A stretch of DNA of 64,000 bases. Origin: Rossellomorea vietnamensis. GTDB taxonomy: Bacteria; Bacillota; Bacilli; Bacillales; Bacillaceae_B. Position numbers and translations under genes: made by a program. Positions 17,074 to 25,491 of this stretch are shown here, one piece after another. The stretch is from the NCBI RefSeq assembly GCF_001305855.1, contig NZ_LIXZ01000001.1, forward strand, positions 553,911 through 617,910, read 5' to 3'. Every line of letters begins with the position of its first letter. The first letter of the stretch is position 1. Under the pieces are notes generated by a model. It did not search any database, was not told the DNA's origin, and saw nothing but the letters and a program-made list of their open reading frames with translations.

Positions 17074-17637
17074 TCAAAATAACGTACCAAGCAGATACGC
17101 TTTATTCATAGTTTTTTCATAATCAAATTTTTTATCCCTGTCCATTGTGTCAAAAAAGATCTCCACTTCTTTGTCTATGACTCCCATTTTTTCAGAAATT
17201 CCCTTTATTAGCTGGTGTCTCAGCGTTTCATCATGACCATTAGAAATAAATTCCTCTTTCGTTTCACCTGCGAGCCCGACCCAAAGAACCTTTTGAGGAT
17301 TAATCTGAGTGAATGCCGGATAGGTAAAGACTCGATCAATGTACCCTTTCATGATGGCCGGTAAACCATACCACCAAATCGGGAAAACAAAGATCAGGGC
17401 GTCATATCGCTTTAATTTCTTCCTTTCTTTCTCAGCAATATAGGAAGGCTTCCCTTTCATAGGGTTATCCCACTCTTCTTCACCCTTTTCATCAAGTAGG
17501 GGATTGAATTCCTCCCTGTACAAATCTAAAATGGATGACTTATATTCTTTGTCATGCAGACCTTTCTGAATATGCTTTGTAATGGAAAACGTGAGGGAAT
17601 TCAATCGCGGATGGGCAACAATCAATAGTACTTTCAA
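17074..17637 (-). CDS. flavodoxin-fold NAD(P)H quinone oxidoreductase
   Basis: 187 residues. LIVAHPRLNSLTF at the N-terminus is the FMN phosphate loop, and FPIWWYGLPAIMKGYIDRVF (about 92-111) is the conserved quinone reductase/NQO1-like motif of the YwrO/KefF/MdaB group. Start chosen as TTG (LKVLLIV) because AAGGAG lies nine bases upstream; an earlier TTG touches the SD. It probably performs two-electron reduction of quinones or azo compounds in the cytoplasm. The 263-base gap to the putP unit holds nothing I can identify. Confidence 0.85.
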   Translation of the reverse strand: MKVLLIVAHPRLNSLTFSITKHIQKGLHDKEYKSSILDLYREEFNPLLDEKGEEEWDNPMKGKPSYIAEKERKKLKRYDALIFVFPIWWYGLPAIMKGYIDRVFTYPAFTQINPQKVLWVGLAGETKEEFISNGHDETLRHQLIKGISEKMGVIDKEVEIFFDTMDRDKKFDYEKTMNKAYLLGTLF

Positions 17638-17779
17638 GAAAAACAACTCCTTAAATGGACTACAGTGATCACTGTGCGGCTTTCACCATCTTAGGATAAC
17701 ATACCGGATTTTTCACAGAGTCCGTCTTCTATAATTTGTCGAATCGCTATGGAGAACATGCATACGCGCTTCGTTTTAC

Positions 17780-17820
17780 AAAAAAAAGATGAAATCAATT
17801 TGATTTCACCTTTTTTTCTT
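17780..17820. terminator. terminator after dicarboxylate symporter
   Basis: Stem GATGAAATCAA / TTGATTTCACC flanked by A8 and T7 runs, so it can work in both directions; placed 18 bases after the symporter stop. Confidence 0.8.
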
Positions 17821-17838
17821 GCAGAATGGAGCGAACGG

Positions 17839-19083
17839 TTATGATTCGCCCCTTTGGATCTTTATAGTCCGTTTTTTCTCTGACTCAGATACAAACAGGG
17901 CACATGCAGCATCCCCTGAGATGTTAATGGATGTACGGGCCATGTCCAACAGACGGTCTATCCCAAGGATCAAACCGATCCCTTCAACAGGCAGATTGAC
18001 ACTGCTTAAGACCATGGCCAGGAGGATCAATCCGACTCCCGGCACCCCTGCTGTACCGATACTTGCAAGTACAGCCGTAAGGACGACGGTAATCAGCTGT
18101 TCCAAGGATAGATCGACATTGTAAACCTGAGAGATGAATACAGTGGCTACCCCTTGCATGATGGCCGTTCCATCCATGTTAATTGTGGCTCCCAAAGGCT
18201 GTACGAAGGAGCTTACCGGTTTGGAAACACCGAGTCGCTGCTGGGCGACGTCCATCGAAATCGGGAGGGTCGCATTACTGCTTGATGTACTGAACCCGAC
18301 ACTCATGGCCGGACTGAAATTCTTGAAGAACCATATAGGGTTTTTCTTTGCAAGTAAGAGTATCGTTCCGCCATAGGTGATAAAGGCATGTACAAGTAAT
18401 GCCGCTAAAACGACTATAAAATAAAGCCACATGGCCTTCAGGGCACTGGACCCCTGACTGCCGATTGCAGAAGCGATCAATCCAAATGTTCCGTATGGAG
18501 CGAATTTCATCACAAGGGTTACAAGATACATCATCAGATCGTTTCCTTGCTCCACAAGCTTTAAAATTCCTTTTGTCTTTTCACCCAGTGCCGTTAATCC
18601 GAATCCGATGAAGATAGCAAACGCGATAATCTGTAGCATATTGCCTTCGGTCATGGCCGTTAATGGATTTTTAGGGATGATGTTCATAAGTGTTTCCCCT
18701 ACTGGAGGAGCTTTTTCTGTTTTAAAGCCTTCTGATTGGGAGGCGTCGATTCCTTCCACCAATCCTGGATCAATGATGTAGGCCAGTGTCAAACCGATCA
18801 CAATGGCGATACAGGTTGTCACTAAAAAGTATACGATCGTCTTCAATCCAATTCTTCCAAGCTTCTTCGGGTCCCCTAATCCTGCCGATCCAAGGACGAT
18901 GGAAAGAAAAACAATCGGTACGACAAGCATACTGATCAGGTTGAGGAAAATCTTGCCCAGGGGTGTGAACAGATAAGGATCTAATATATCGAATAAATCT
19001 TTTGCGAAAATGTTCAGAATCAATCCTACTACTGCCCCTAATATCAAGGCTGTAATAATCTTTGTTGTTAAATTAAATTTCAT
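17839..19083 (-). CDS. dicarboxylate/amino acid:cation symporter (DAACS family)
   Basis: 414 residues. Eight membrane helices plus two re-entrant hairpins: serine-rich FSTSSSNATLP (about 266-276, hairpin HP1) and NMDGTAIMQG (about 298-307) and AGVPG...HP2 motifs are those of GltP/GltT/DctA transporters. Imports glutamate/aspartate or C4-dicarboxylates with H+ or Na+. Specificity cannot be decided; GltT of B. subtilis (429 aa) is the closest in form. Single gene. The 19084-19456 gap (373 bases) shows no gene, riboswitch or clear operator. Confidence 0.9.
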   Translation of the reverse strand: MKFNLTTKIITALILGAVVGLILNIFAKDLFDILDPYLFTPLGKIFLNLISMLVVPIVFLSIVLGSAGLGDPKKLGRIGLKTIVYFLVTTCIAIVIGLTLAYIIDPGLVEGIDASQSEGFKTEKAPPVGETLMNIIPKNPLTAMTEGNMLQIIAFAIFIGFGLTALGEKTKGILKLVEQGNDLMMYLVTLVMKFAPYGTFGLIASAIGSQGSSALKAMWLYFIVVLAALLVHAFITYGGTILLLAKKNPIWFFKNFSPAMSVGFSTSSSNATLPISMDVAQQRLGVSKPVSSFVQPLGATINMDGTAIMQGVATVFISQVYNVDLSLEQLITVVLTAVLASIGTAGVPGVGLILLAMVLSSVNLPVEGIGLILGIDRLLDMARTSINISGDAACALFVSESEKKRTIKIQRGES

Positions 19084-19456
19084 AGATGTACCTCCCTATA
19101 ATTTTCCAAATAGTATAAAGATATTACCCTTATATCATTTTTATAAAACCAAAAATGTTTAGAACTTTTAATGAATGATTTTCTCTCGTGTCATCCCCCG
19201 GCTGCCTTGTTCGTTCGAGAACTTCATTCTTCTCTCACCATTATACTGATTTTTTATAAAATTAAAGAAGTTTGACGGAGATTCACATCAAATTTACTAG
19301 TTTTACGGATTGGGATTTCATAATTTCAGGCAGTTCAATGAATCCATTCTACTAAGAAAACCTTTCCAAAAATTTCTTTTCACCATTCATGGATTAAATG
19401 ATACGCAATTGGGTAAATAGTAATAACAGCATGAAATTAGAAAGGAACATACGATT

Positions 19457-19885
19457 ATGAATAAAACCGTCTATTTTCTTTCAAGTAGTCAACAGCGCAG
19501 CTTGATGGCTGAGGCCTGGGCAGAAAAGCTCGACGTGTCGGATTGGTCATTTAAAAGTGCCGGATGGGTTGCTGATGGCCGTGCCGAATTCAGCGTTCTG
19601 GCAATGAAAGAATTATGTATCGATATCAGTTCATTCCCTCTCTCGCGCATCGAGATGAAGGAACTTGGTGATGCCTCGGTTATCGTTGCGATTCAGGATA
19701 GAGAATACGATGATAAGATTGAACTTCCTTCTGAATTAGAAGAAAAAGTCATCTATTGGAATTTACCAAATCCAAGAAAGCGTGCTGCAACATTAATTGA
19801 AGAATGGGTACATTACCAGGAAATTTGCGACGAGATTGCAATGAAGGTAAAGGATTTAGAACATTTACTTCCACAATTACATTAA
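19457..19885 (+). CDS. low-molecular-weight phosphatase/arsenate reductase fold, catalytic Cys missing
   Basis: 142 residues; SD AAAGGAA. The start, YFLSSSQQRSLMAEAWAEKL, aligns with the ArsC/LMW-PTPase P-loop (FLCTGNSCRSQMAEGW type), but the nucleophilic Cys is Ser9 and the loop is one residue shorter, so the CX5R motif is gone. FKSAGW, VIYWNLPNP and the helix at the end follow the fold to its C-terminus. No redox cysteine pair of ArsC is present (the only cysteines are C55 and one near the end). It is unlikely to hydrolyse phosphate or reduce arsenate. A binding or regulatory role is possible. Own terminator; convergent with splB. Confidence 0.75.
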   Translation: MNKTVYFLSSSQQRSLMAEAWAEKLDVSDWSFKSAGWVADGRAEFSVLAMKELCIDISSFPLSRIEMKELGDASVIVAIQDREYDDKIELPSELEEKVIYWNLPNPRKRAATLIEEWVHYQEICDEIAMKVKDLEHLLPQLH

Positions 19886-19886
19886 G

Positions 19887-19933
19887 AGGACTGATTACAA
19901 CGGAACGTTCAATGTAATCAGTCCCTTTTTTTT
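19887..19933 (+). terminator. terminator after LMW-phosphatase-like gene
   Basis: GGACTGATTACA / TGTAATCAGTCC perfect stem followed by C and eight T on the plus strand. Confidence 0.88.
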
Positions 19934-20960
19934 ACGTAAAATACTCAAGCTTTGCTTTCGGAAAATGCTTCTCCATATAAGCATACAGATGATCCTTGAT
20001 TTCCTGCTCTTCATCCTTTTGGTATATATACTTCCCGATTCCGTATTTCCCCCATTTATATCGCCGTTCTTCTTCATTTAATTCAAGCTTCGTCATCGGG
20101 TAATTCTTCTCGATCACTCTTTTCGCCGGCTTCGTAAAGCGATGCTGGATGAATTCGAATGTTAAATCTTTTTTCGCTTCATCAGGCAGATGAGCTTCCA
20201 GGTGTTCGAACATCCGCTTATACCCTTCCTCCCAGCCTTCATGTAAATAAATGGGTGCTACGATAAAGCCCAATGGATACCCTGCCCTGGCAACTTTACC
20301 TGCTGCTTCCAGCCTTTTATCGAGTGGGGATGTACCAGGTTCAAAATTCTTAATGACATAATCCGCGTTGATACTGAAGCGGAATCTTGTCTTCCCATTA
20401 TGTTTCGCATCCAGCAAATGATCAACGTGATGAAATTTGGTTACGAAACGTAACTTGCCATACTCCGATTCACCAAAATGTTCGATTGCGCGCTTTAGCG
20501 TATGTGTGAGATGGTCCACTCCTACGATATCAGAGGTACACGCTGCTTCAAATCGCGTAAATTCTGGTGCCCTTTCTTCGATATACCGATCTGCTGCCTC
20601 AAAAATTTCATCTACATTTACATACGTCCGAATATAAGGTTTACTCCCCATTGTGGTTTGAAGATAACAATAATGGCAGTGCCCCATACAACCTGTCGCA
20701 AACGGGATGGCATATTCAGCTGAGGGCTTGGAGGTATCGAACTTCAGCGTTTTCCGCACGCCTACCACTAACGTTGATTTGGCGATTCTGTATTTTTGAA
20801 AATGATTATCCCCAGGTAGATTTCGAACCTGATTGTGGGAAGTGGTATAGCGGATTTCCACATCCATTTTCTCGAATTTTTCCTTTAATTGCTTTCCTAA
20901 TGGGTAATCCAGTGCATTGGGTTCAAAATAGACCAATTGAGGCACGAAAGGCTTTACCAT
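19932..20960 (-). CDS. splB: spore photoproduct lyase
   Basis: 342 residues, as in B. subtilis SplB. Radical-SAM cluster cysteines C91, C95, C98 (CMGHCHYC) and the H-donor cysteine C141 (EAACTSD) fall at the same residue numbers as in the B. subtilis enzyme. It reverses 5-thyminyl-5,6-dihydrothymine in germinating spores using SAM and a 4Fe-4S cluster. Second gene of a splAB operon, 11 bases after splA. Strong evidence for an endospore former. Confidence 0.97.
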   Translation of the reverse strand: MVKPFVPQLVYFEPNALDYPLGKQLKEKFEKMDVEIRYTTSHNQVRNLPGDNHFQKYRIAKSTLVVGVRKTLKFDTSKPSAEYAIPFATGCMGHCHYCYLQTTMGSKPYIRTYVNVDEIFEAADRYIEERAPEFTRFEAACTSDIVGVDHLTHTLKRAIEHFGESEYGKLRFVTKFHHVDHLLDAKHNGKTRFRFSINADYVIKNFEPGTSPLDKRLEAAGKVARAGYPLGFIVAPIYLHEGWEEGYKRMFEHLEAHLPDEAKKDLTFEFIQHRFTKPAKRVIEKNYPMTKLELNEEERRYKWGKYGIGKYIYQKDEEQEIKDHLYAYMEKHFPKAKLEYFT

Positions 20961-20971
20961 ATTATTCCCTC

Positions 20972-21217
20972 CTACAGGTCTCCAAATGATTGTGAATAGG
21001 CCTCTTCTGCTTCTGCTTCTGTAGAATAGACGGCTACTTCATGTGTTAACGGATAATAGGTTTCATAAAGAAATAATGCTAATTCGTTTGGGTTTTCGGG
21101 ATCGTGCACAACCGCTGCTTCCTGTACATTGGCTACGCTTTGAGTATGCGGGTTACGGTAAATCACGTAAACAACATCGCCAGCTTGATATGGCGTATAA
21201 TGATCGTTCAATTCCAT
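20972..21217 (-). CDS. splA: SplA, regulator of spore photoproduct lyase operon
   Basis: 81 residues; similar in size to B. subtilis SplA (79 aa) and directly upstream of splB. Conserved-looking YQAGDVVYVIYRNPHTQSVANVQEA opening. SplA down-regulates splAB in the developing forespore by family knowledge. The start is the ATG of MELNDHY, six bases after AAAGGTG; a GTG three codons upstream is possible. I could not pick out a convincing sigma-G promoter by eye. Confidence 0.88.
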   Translation of the reverse strand: MELNDHYTPYQAGDVVYVIYRNPHTQSVANVQEAAVVHDPENPNELALFLYETYYPLTHEVAVYSTEAEAEEAYSQSFGDL

Positions 21218-21310
21218 TTTCCTCACCTTTTCCTATCATTCATTACATTCATTTTCTGTCAATCGTGATAGAAATATGATGGTAAAAGATGTTTAATCAT
21301 TTTAAGAAAA

Positions 21311-21354
21311 AAAGAAAACTCCCCCCACATCCAAATTGCAGGAGAAGTTTTTCT
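21311..21354 (-). terminator. terminator of thi operon
   Basis: Minus strand: AAAACTTCTCC ... GGGGAGTTTTC imperfect stem followed by TTTTTT, 14 bases after the last thi gene. Confidence 0.75.
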
Positions 21355-21368
21355 ATACAATCAATGAC

Positions 21369-22106
21369 TTACACATATTGAGATAATTCCTCAAAGATAT
21401 CCGTTTTCCATTTCAGGAACTCCTCGGTTAGAAGGATTTCCTTGTCTCGAGGTCGGGGAAATGGCACGATGAACTCCTTTTGTACACGGGCCGGTCTGGT
21501 TGATAACACAATGATACGGTCCGACAAGAAGAGGGCTTCGTCGATATTATGAGTGACAAACAGGACCGAACTTAAGTCTTCCTCCCATATGGAAAGGAGC
21601 CACCTCTGCATGTCCAACCGGGTAAATTCGTCAAGGGCAGAAAATGGTTCATCCAGGCATAAAAACGATTGAGGACTGACCAGTGCACGGATGAATGCGA
21701 CACGCTGTTTCATCCCTCCTGAGAGATCTTCAGGATAAGCGTCCTCATAGCCCTTTAAACCGGCACGCTCAATCATCCCCATCGCCATTTCCTTATCCCT
21801 CTTTCCGTGTAACTCCTGACCAAGCATCACATTCTCGATCACCGTCCTCCACGGTAAGAGGGACGGACTTTGCGGCATATAGCTGATGGACCCTCTACGG
21901 CCATTTATCGACTGTCCATCGAGCTTTATATCTCCTGAATCGGGTGCGAATAATCCACCGATCACGTGAAATAGCGTACTTTTCCCACTTCCGGAAGGGC
22001 CAAGGATGGAAACGAACTCACCTTCCCCTACATGAATGGAAAGATCATCGAGAATCAATTCACCATCAAAGGATTTGGACATATTTTGTATAGATAACGT
22101 CGTCAT
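21369..22106 (-). CDS. thiZ: thiamine-precursor ABC transporter, ATPase
   Basis: 245 residues: Walker A GPSGSGKST, Q-loop MPQSPSLLPW, signature LSGGMKQR, Walker B FLCLDEPFSALD, H-loop FVTHNIDEA. This is the SsuB/TauB/ThiZ class of importers with an NMT1/THI5-like binding protein. Last gene of the TPP-riboswitch operon (thiY, thiamine-binding protein, thiX, thiZ), one base after the permease stop. It energises uptake of a pyrimidine thiamine precursor at the inner face of the membrane. Confidence 0.88.
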   Translation of the reverse strand: MTTLSIQNMSKSFDGELILDDLSIHVGEGEFVSILGPSGSGKSTLFHVIGGLFAPDSGDIKLDGQSINGRRGSISYMPQSPSLLPWRTVIENVMLGQELHGKRDKEMAMGMIERAGLKGYEDAYPEDLSGGMKQRVAFIRALVSPQSFLCLDEPFSALDEFTRLDMQRWLLSIWEEDLSSVLFVTHNIDEALFLSDRIIVLSTRPARVQKEFIVPFPRPRDKEILLTEEFLKWKTDIFEELSQYV

Positions 22107-22107
22107 G

Positions 22108-22869
22108 TTATTTGTCCTCCTTTCGATTCCACTTCACCATGATTTTTTCTAATAGTACGATGAGTCCAAAGAACAGCAGACTGAGGAGCATGATCATGAA
22201 AATGGCGACAAAAACCCTGTCGGTCCTGAAGGAAGAGGATGCAAGTGTCATATAGACGCCAATTCCTTTTTGAGCACCAAGCCATTCCGAAATGACCGCC
22301 CCCATCACACTATAGGTAGCTGATATTTTCAAACCGGAGAAGATGGAAGGCAGAGCATGCGGCCACTCCACTTTCCGGAAAATCTGCCCTTTTGTTGCAC
22401 CGGACATTTTCATATAAAGGATATACTCTCCATTCGTCTGCCTGAATCCATCCATCGCCGAAACGGCCACAGGAAAGAAACAAATCAAGGTAATGACGAT
22501 GATTTTGGGCAGGAGGCCAAATCCGAACCAAATGACAAGGAGAGGAGCCAAGACAATGATAGGTATATTCTGAGACAGGATCATAAGTGGATAAACCGCT
22601 TCCCTTACCTTTGGCAGGAGATGCAGCACGACCGCTGTCCCGAGTCCAATTGAACAGCCAATCGCAAACCCTGTGATTGTCAGAAATGCCGTTGATGAGA
22701 AATGCCCCTTGAACTCAGACCACGAAGCAATTCCTTCTTCCCATATCTCTGAAGGGGACGGCATCAGCCAGGCTGGCACCTCAAATATATTGATGGCAAC
22801 TTCCCAAATGACGAATAAAAGGATGAGGACCAAGAAGGGTCTCCATCCTTTTGAAATCCATGTTCTCAT
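22108..22869 (-). CDS. thiX: thiamine-precursor ABC transporter, permease
   Basis: 253 residues, six membrane helices, and a binding-protein-dependent transport signature with an EWLGAQKGIGVYM coupling loop (about 201-213) typical of the SsuC/ThiX family. Start overlaps the stop of the upstream thiamine-binding gene by four bases (ATGA), giving tight coupling. In Bacillus, ThiXYZ imports N-formyl-4-amino-5-aminomethyl-2-methylpyrimidine or hydroxymethylpyrimidine; the riboswitch places this one in thiamine metabolism. Confidence 0.88.
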   Translation of the reverse strand: MRTWISKGWRPFLVLILLFVIWEVAINIFEVPAWLMPSPSEIWEEGIASWSEFKGHFSSTAFLTITGFAIGCSIGLGTAVVLHLLPKVREAVYPLMILSQNIPIIVLAPLLVIWFGFGLLPKIIVITLICFFPVAVSAMDGFRQTNGEYILYMKMSGATKGQIFRKVEWPHALPSIFSGLKISATYSVMGAVISEWLGAQKGIGVYMTLASSSFRTDRVFVAIFMIMLLSLLFFGLIVLLEKIMVKWNRKEDK

Positions 22870-23159
22870 CCTTTATATTTCTCCGTTAAGTCGTTCATTT
22901 CGATCCCATCCGGCTGGTACAATACTTTGATTTGGGAAATGACGTTTTTGCTTCCTATTTCAATCATTCGCTCATTCATCTGTTCAATCACCTTGAATAA
23001 TTGTGACAGATCCCCTTCCATCGTCGTTTCCAAAGGATGGACTTCATATCGTACTCCCGATTTTTCGATGATTGCGATCGCTTCATCCACATATGGAATC
23101 ACATCTTCACCGCTCTTTGTCTTCGGAATGATCTGTATGCTTACAAGTGCGTTCCCCAT
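22866..23159 (-). CDS. MTH1187/YkoF-type thiamine-binding protein
   Basis: 97 residues from the ATG behind AGAGGTG (a GTG three codons earlier overlaps the SD). ALVSIQIIPKTKSGEDVIPYVDEAIAIIEKSG and YEVHPLETTMEGDL fit the small ferredoxin-like MTH1187/YkoF family (Pfam Thiamine_BP), whose members bind thiamine or its pyrimidine half. It is encoded inside the transporter operon between the lipoprotein and permease genes. No signal peptide, so it is cytosolic; it may bind the imported precursor or sense it. Confidence 0.82.
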   Translation of the reverse strand: MGNALVSIQIIPKTKSGEDVIPYVDEAIAIIEKSGVRYEVHPLETTMEGDLSQLFKVIEQMNERMIEIGSKNVISQIKVLYQPDGIEMNDLTEKYKG

Positions 23160-23171
23160 TTTGTTCACCTC

Positions 23172-24158
23172 TTATTTTGGTAAGAATTCGTTCGTGAATG
23201 CTTTCTTGCTTTCGAGTTTCTTATCTAATAAATCATTTTCATACATCCATGTTGCATAATTCTCCCAGACTTCCAGTTTCTGCTCTCCCCATCGGTCAGC
23301 ATCATCTTTATATTTGGGTGCTAGCCATTCCTGACTCTTCATGACTAATTCTTTATCAAGATCAGGGGCTGCATCCAATAGAATCTCCCCCGCCTCTTTC
23401 GGATTGTCTATCGTGTATTGGTACCCTTTGGAAGCAGCTGCCATGAATGCCTTGACCGTTTCAGGGTCTGAATCGATCATTTTTTCATTTGTTGTGAGGA
23501 CTGGAGTGTAGTAATCCAGATTATCGGAATAATCCTTTACATACATCATGTTCAACTCTTCACCGCGAAGTTCTGCTTCAATTCCTGTCCACCCATAATA
23601 AATCCAGGCGAAATCCACGTCGCGTTTAACAGCGGTAAAGAAATCGGTGTCTCCCATGTTAATGAAATTCACTTTTTTCACGTCCGCGTTTTCTTGCTTC
23701 ATGATTGAATCCATGACGGCTTTTTCCACGGGTGACCCCCATCCCCCATAGCTTTTCCCTTCAAAATCCTTTGGTTCAGTAATACCCTTACTCTTCGGGG
23801 AAGCAAACCCCGACGTATTATGCTGGATGATGGCAGCGATGGATACGATGGGTACATCCTGGACCCTCGCTTGAGTGACACTTTCCTGATACCCAACACC
23901 GAATTCAGCTTTCCCTGATGCAACGAGCTGATCGGCACCTGCTTCTCCGGGCAGGATGATGTCTACATCCAATCCCTGATCCTTGAAGTAGCCTTTTTCT
24001 TTAGCTACATATAATCCGGTATGGTTGGTATTCGGTGTCCAGTCGAGTACGACACTTACTTTTTTTAGATTGTCCTTCTTCTCATCGGCTGTGTCTTTTC
24101 CCCCGTTACACGCGGTTAAAAGAAGTACAGAGCAGATGAGGAACATCCATTTTTTCAT
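23172..24158 (-). CDS. thiY: thiamine-precursor substrate-binding lipoprotein
   Basis: 328 residues from the ATG behind GAAGGAGG. The lipoprotein signal is MKKWMFLICSVLLLTAC with lipobox LTAC, predicted to be acylated at C17. The mature part is NMT1/THI5-like: VSVVLDWTPNTNHTGLYVAKEKGYF and GYQESVTQARVQDVPIVSIAAIIQHNTSG are hallmarks of pyrimidine-precursor binding proteins. First gene after the TPP riboswitch, so expressed when thiamine diphosphate is low. It captures the ligand outside the membrane for ThiX/ThiZ. Confidence 0.92.
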   Translation of the reverse strand: MKKWMFLICSVLLLTACNGGKDTADEKKDNLKKVSVVLDWTPNTNHTGLYVAKEKGYFKDQGLDVDIILPGEAGADQLVASGKAEFGVGYQESVTQARVQDVPIVSIAAIIQHNTSGFASPKSKGITEPKDFEGKSYGGWGSPVEKAVMDSIMKQENADVKKVNFINMGDTDFFTAVKRDVDFAWIYYGWTGIEAELRGEELNMMYVKDYSDNLDYYTPVLTTNEKMIDSDPETVKAFMAAASKGYQYTIDNPKEAGEILLDAAPDLDKELVMKSQEWLAPKYKDDADRWGEQKLEVWENYATWMYENDLLDKKLESKKAFTNEFLPK

Positions 24159-24271
24159 GATGATTCCTCCTTCGATCTTTGCGGTCGTAACGTTCATTCC
24201 ATTATTCTTCGCTTATTCTGGAGAATGAATGTAAACCAATGGCAGTTTGAGACGTAAAGTCAGGGATACAA

Positions 24272-24427
24272 CAAAAAACGCCCCAAGCTTCAGCCGCGGG
24301 ACGCATCGTTAAACAGGTTATGTATCGTTTAAGAGAATGTTTCCTACGCTGGTATCAGCCAGTTCAGGTTCAAAGGGTCAGTATCTACAGGATACAATCT
24401 CAACCGGCACTCCGGTCCCCCTACACT
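24272..24427 (-). ncRNA. TPP riboswitch with terminator platform
   Basis: Minus strand: conserved TPP aptamer blocks are present, with GGGGGACCGGAGTGCC...GAGA, then ACCCTTTGAACCTGAACTGG and ATACCAGCGTAGGAA (aptamer about 24339-24427). Downstream, GCGTCCC ... GGGGCGTTTTTT (24272-24304) is a terminator, preceded by AAACGATACATAACC-type sequence able to act as antiterminator. It controls thiY onward by transcription termination. Confidence 0.95.
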
Positions 24428-24481
24428 TGGAATATGAAATTAAACGTTATCTTCTTTCCTACTTTGCCATAGAACGAAAGG

Positions 24482-25405
24482 TTATTCAAGCTTTTCCTTC
24501 TCATATTGAAAGACTCCATGAAAATGGGCGGATTCAATCAGTTCCTCAATGAAATCCAAGCACGAAGAACCAACTTCTGAATATCCCTGTTGAAAGTAAA
24601 AAAAGGCATACTGAAGTAGAAAGAGAGTGACTATTGACGGCAACATCCTTTTCTCTCCTGAAGTCAAAAAATCATGGCTTTCATATCCTTTCATAAAAGC
24701 CATGATCCATTCAATAGAATGATCTTTTTTCTCCGCAGGGATTCCTTTGAGCATACCTGCGAGGAAATAGCCGATGTCAGCAATACGGGGTGCCGACCGG
24801 ATGCGTTCGAAATCAATGATCCCACTCACCTTTCCTCCCTGCATCAAAATATTCCCCGGATTGTAGTCGCTATGAACGATTTGATGGGGCAAATCCTCAT
24901 AGATTGTCCCCCGCCACTTCATCTTTGAGAGGATTCCCTGCCCCCTTCTTCCGATCGATTCAGAATCCAGCTCGTTCATCCATTCTCTCACATGCCTTTC
25001 AATCTCCCAACCCTTCACTTCATTATGACTCTGATATTCTTTAAGGATGAGGTGCAGGGTCGCAAGGTATTTCCCTGCATCTGTCAGGGACTCGATAGAA
25101 AATTTCTTTAACGGGGTTCCTTCAAGTGCCTCATAAAAAGAATAGATTTGCTCTCCTTCTTTTACATACGGTAGTTGTGAGGAAGTTAATATAGGAGACT
25201 CAACGTTCAGGCCATAACTTATTATATAAGAGGTTAGATAGAGCTCCTCCATTCGATTTTCAAAGGAAGAATACTCTCTTCGTTTCAAATAGAAGGTCTT
25301 TCCTTCTCCCTTCACTTTCGTAACATTCGGATGAAGAGGAAGCGTTTTCATGGAAGTAGGCTCCACTCCCCAATGACGCACAATATCCTCAAGAGGTTCA
25401 ATCAT
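24482..25405 (-). CDS. aminoglycoside-phosphotransferase-fold kinase
   Basis: 307 residues of the APH/choline-kinase fold: catalytic HSDYNPGNIL (about 189-198) and the metal-binding IIDFERI (about 206-212, Asp present). ATP-binding N-lobe about 15-95. Bacterial members include CotS-like coat proteins and thiamine, homoserine or sugar kinases. Its stop is only about 55 bases from the TPP aptamer on the same strand, so it is upstream of the riboswitch. A thiamine-related kinase role is tempting but unproven. A spore-coat CotS-type role is the main alternative. Confidence 0.75.
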   Translation of the reverse strand: MIEPLEDIVRHWGVEPTSMKTLPLHPNVTKVKGEGKTFYLKRREYSSFENRMEELYLTSYIISYGLNVESPILTSSQLPYVKEGEQIYSFYEALEGTPLKKFSIESLTDAGKYLATLHLILKEYQSHNEVKGWEIERHVREWMNELDSESIGRRGQGILSKMKWRGTIYEDLPHQIVHSDYNPGNILMQGGKVSGIIDFERIRSAPRIADIGYFLAGMLKGIPAEKKDHSIEWIMAFMKGYESHDFLTSGEKRMLPSIVTLFLLQYAFFYFQQGYSEVGSSCLDFIEELIESAHFHGVFQYEKEKLE

Positions 25406-25491
25406 TTCTATTTCCTTTCAATACATAGTAATATACATGTAGTATGACTATGAAAGAATATCTACATACCATATGAAGAGAGGTTTCATCT

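Noticed and set aside
21218..21300. Sigma-G promoter for splAB
   Set aside because: Expected by family knowledge, but no convincing -35/-10 pair could be read.
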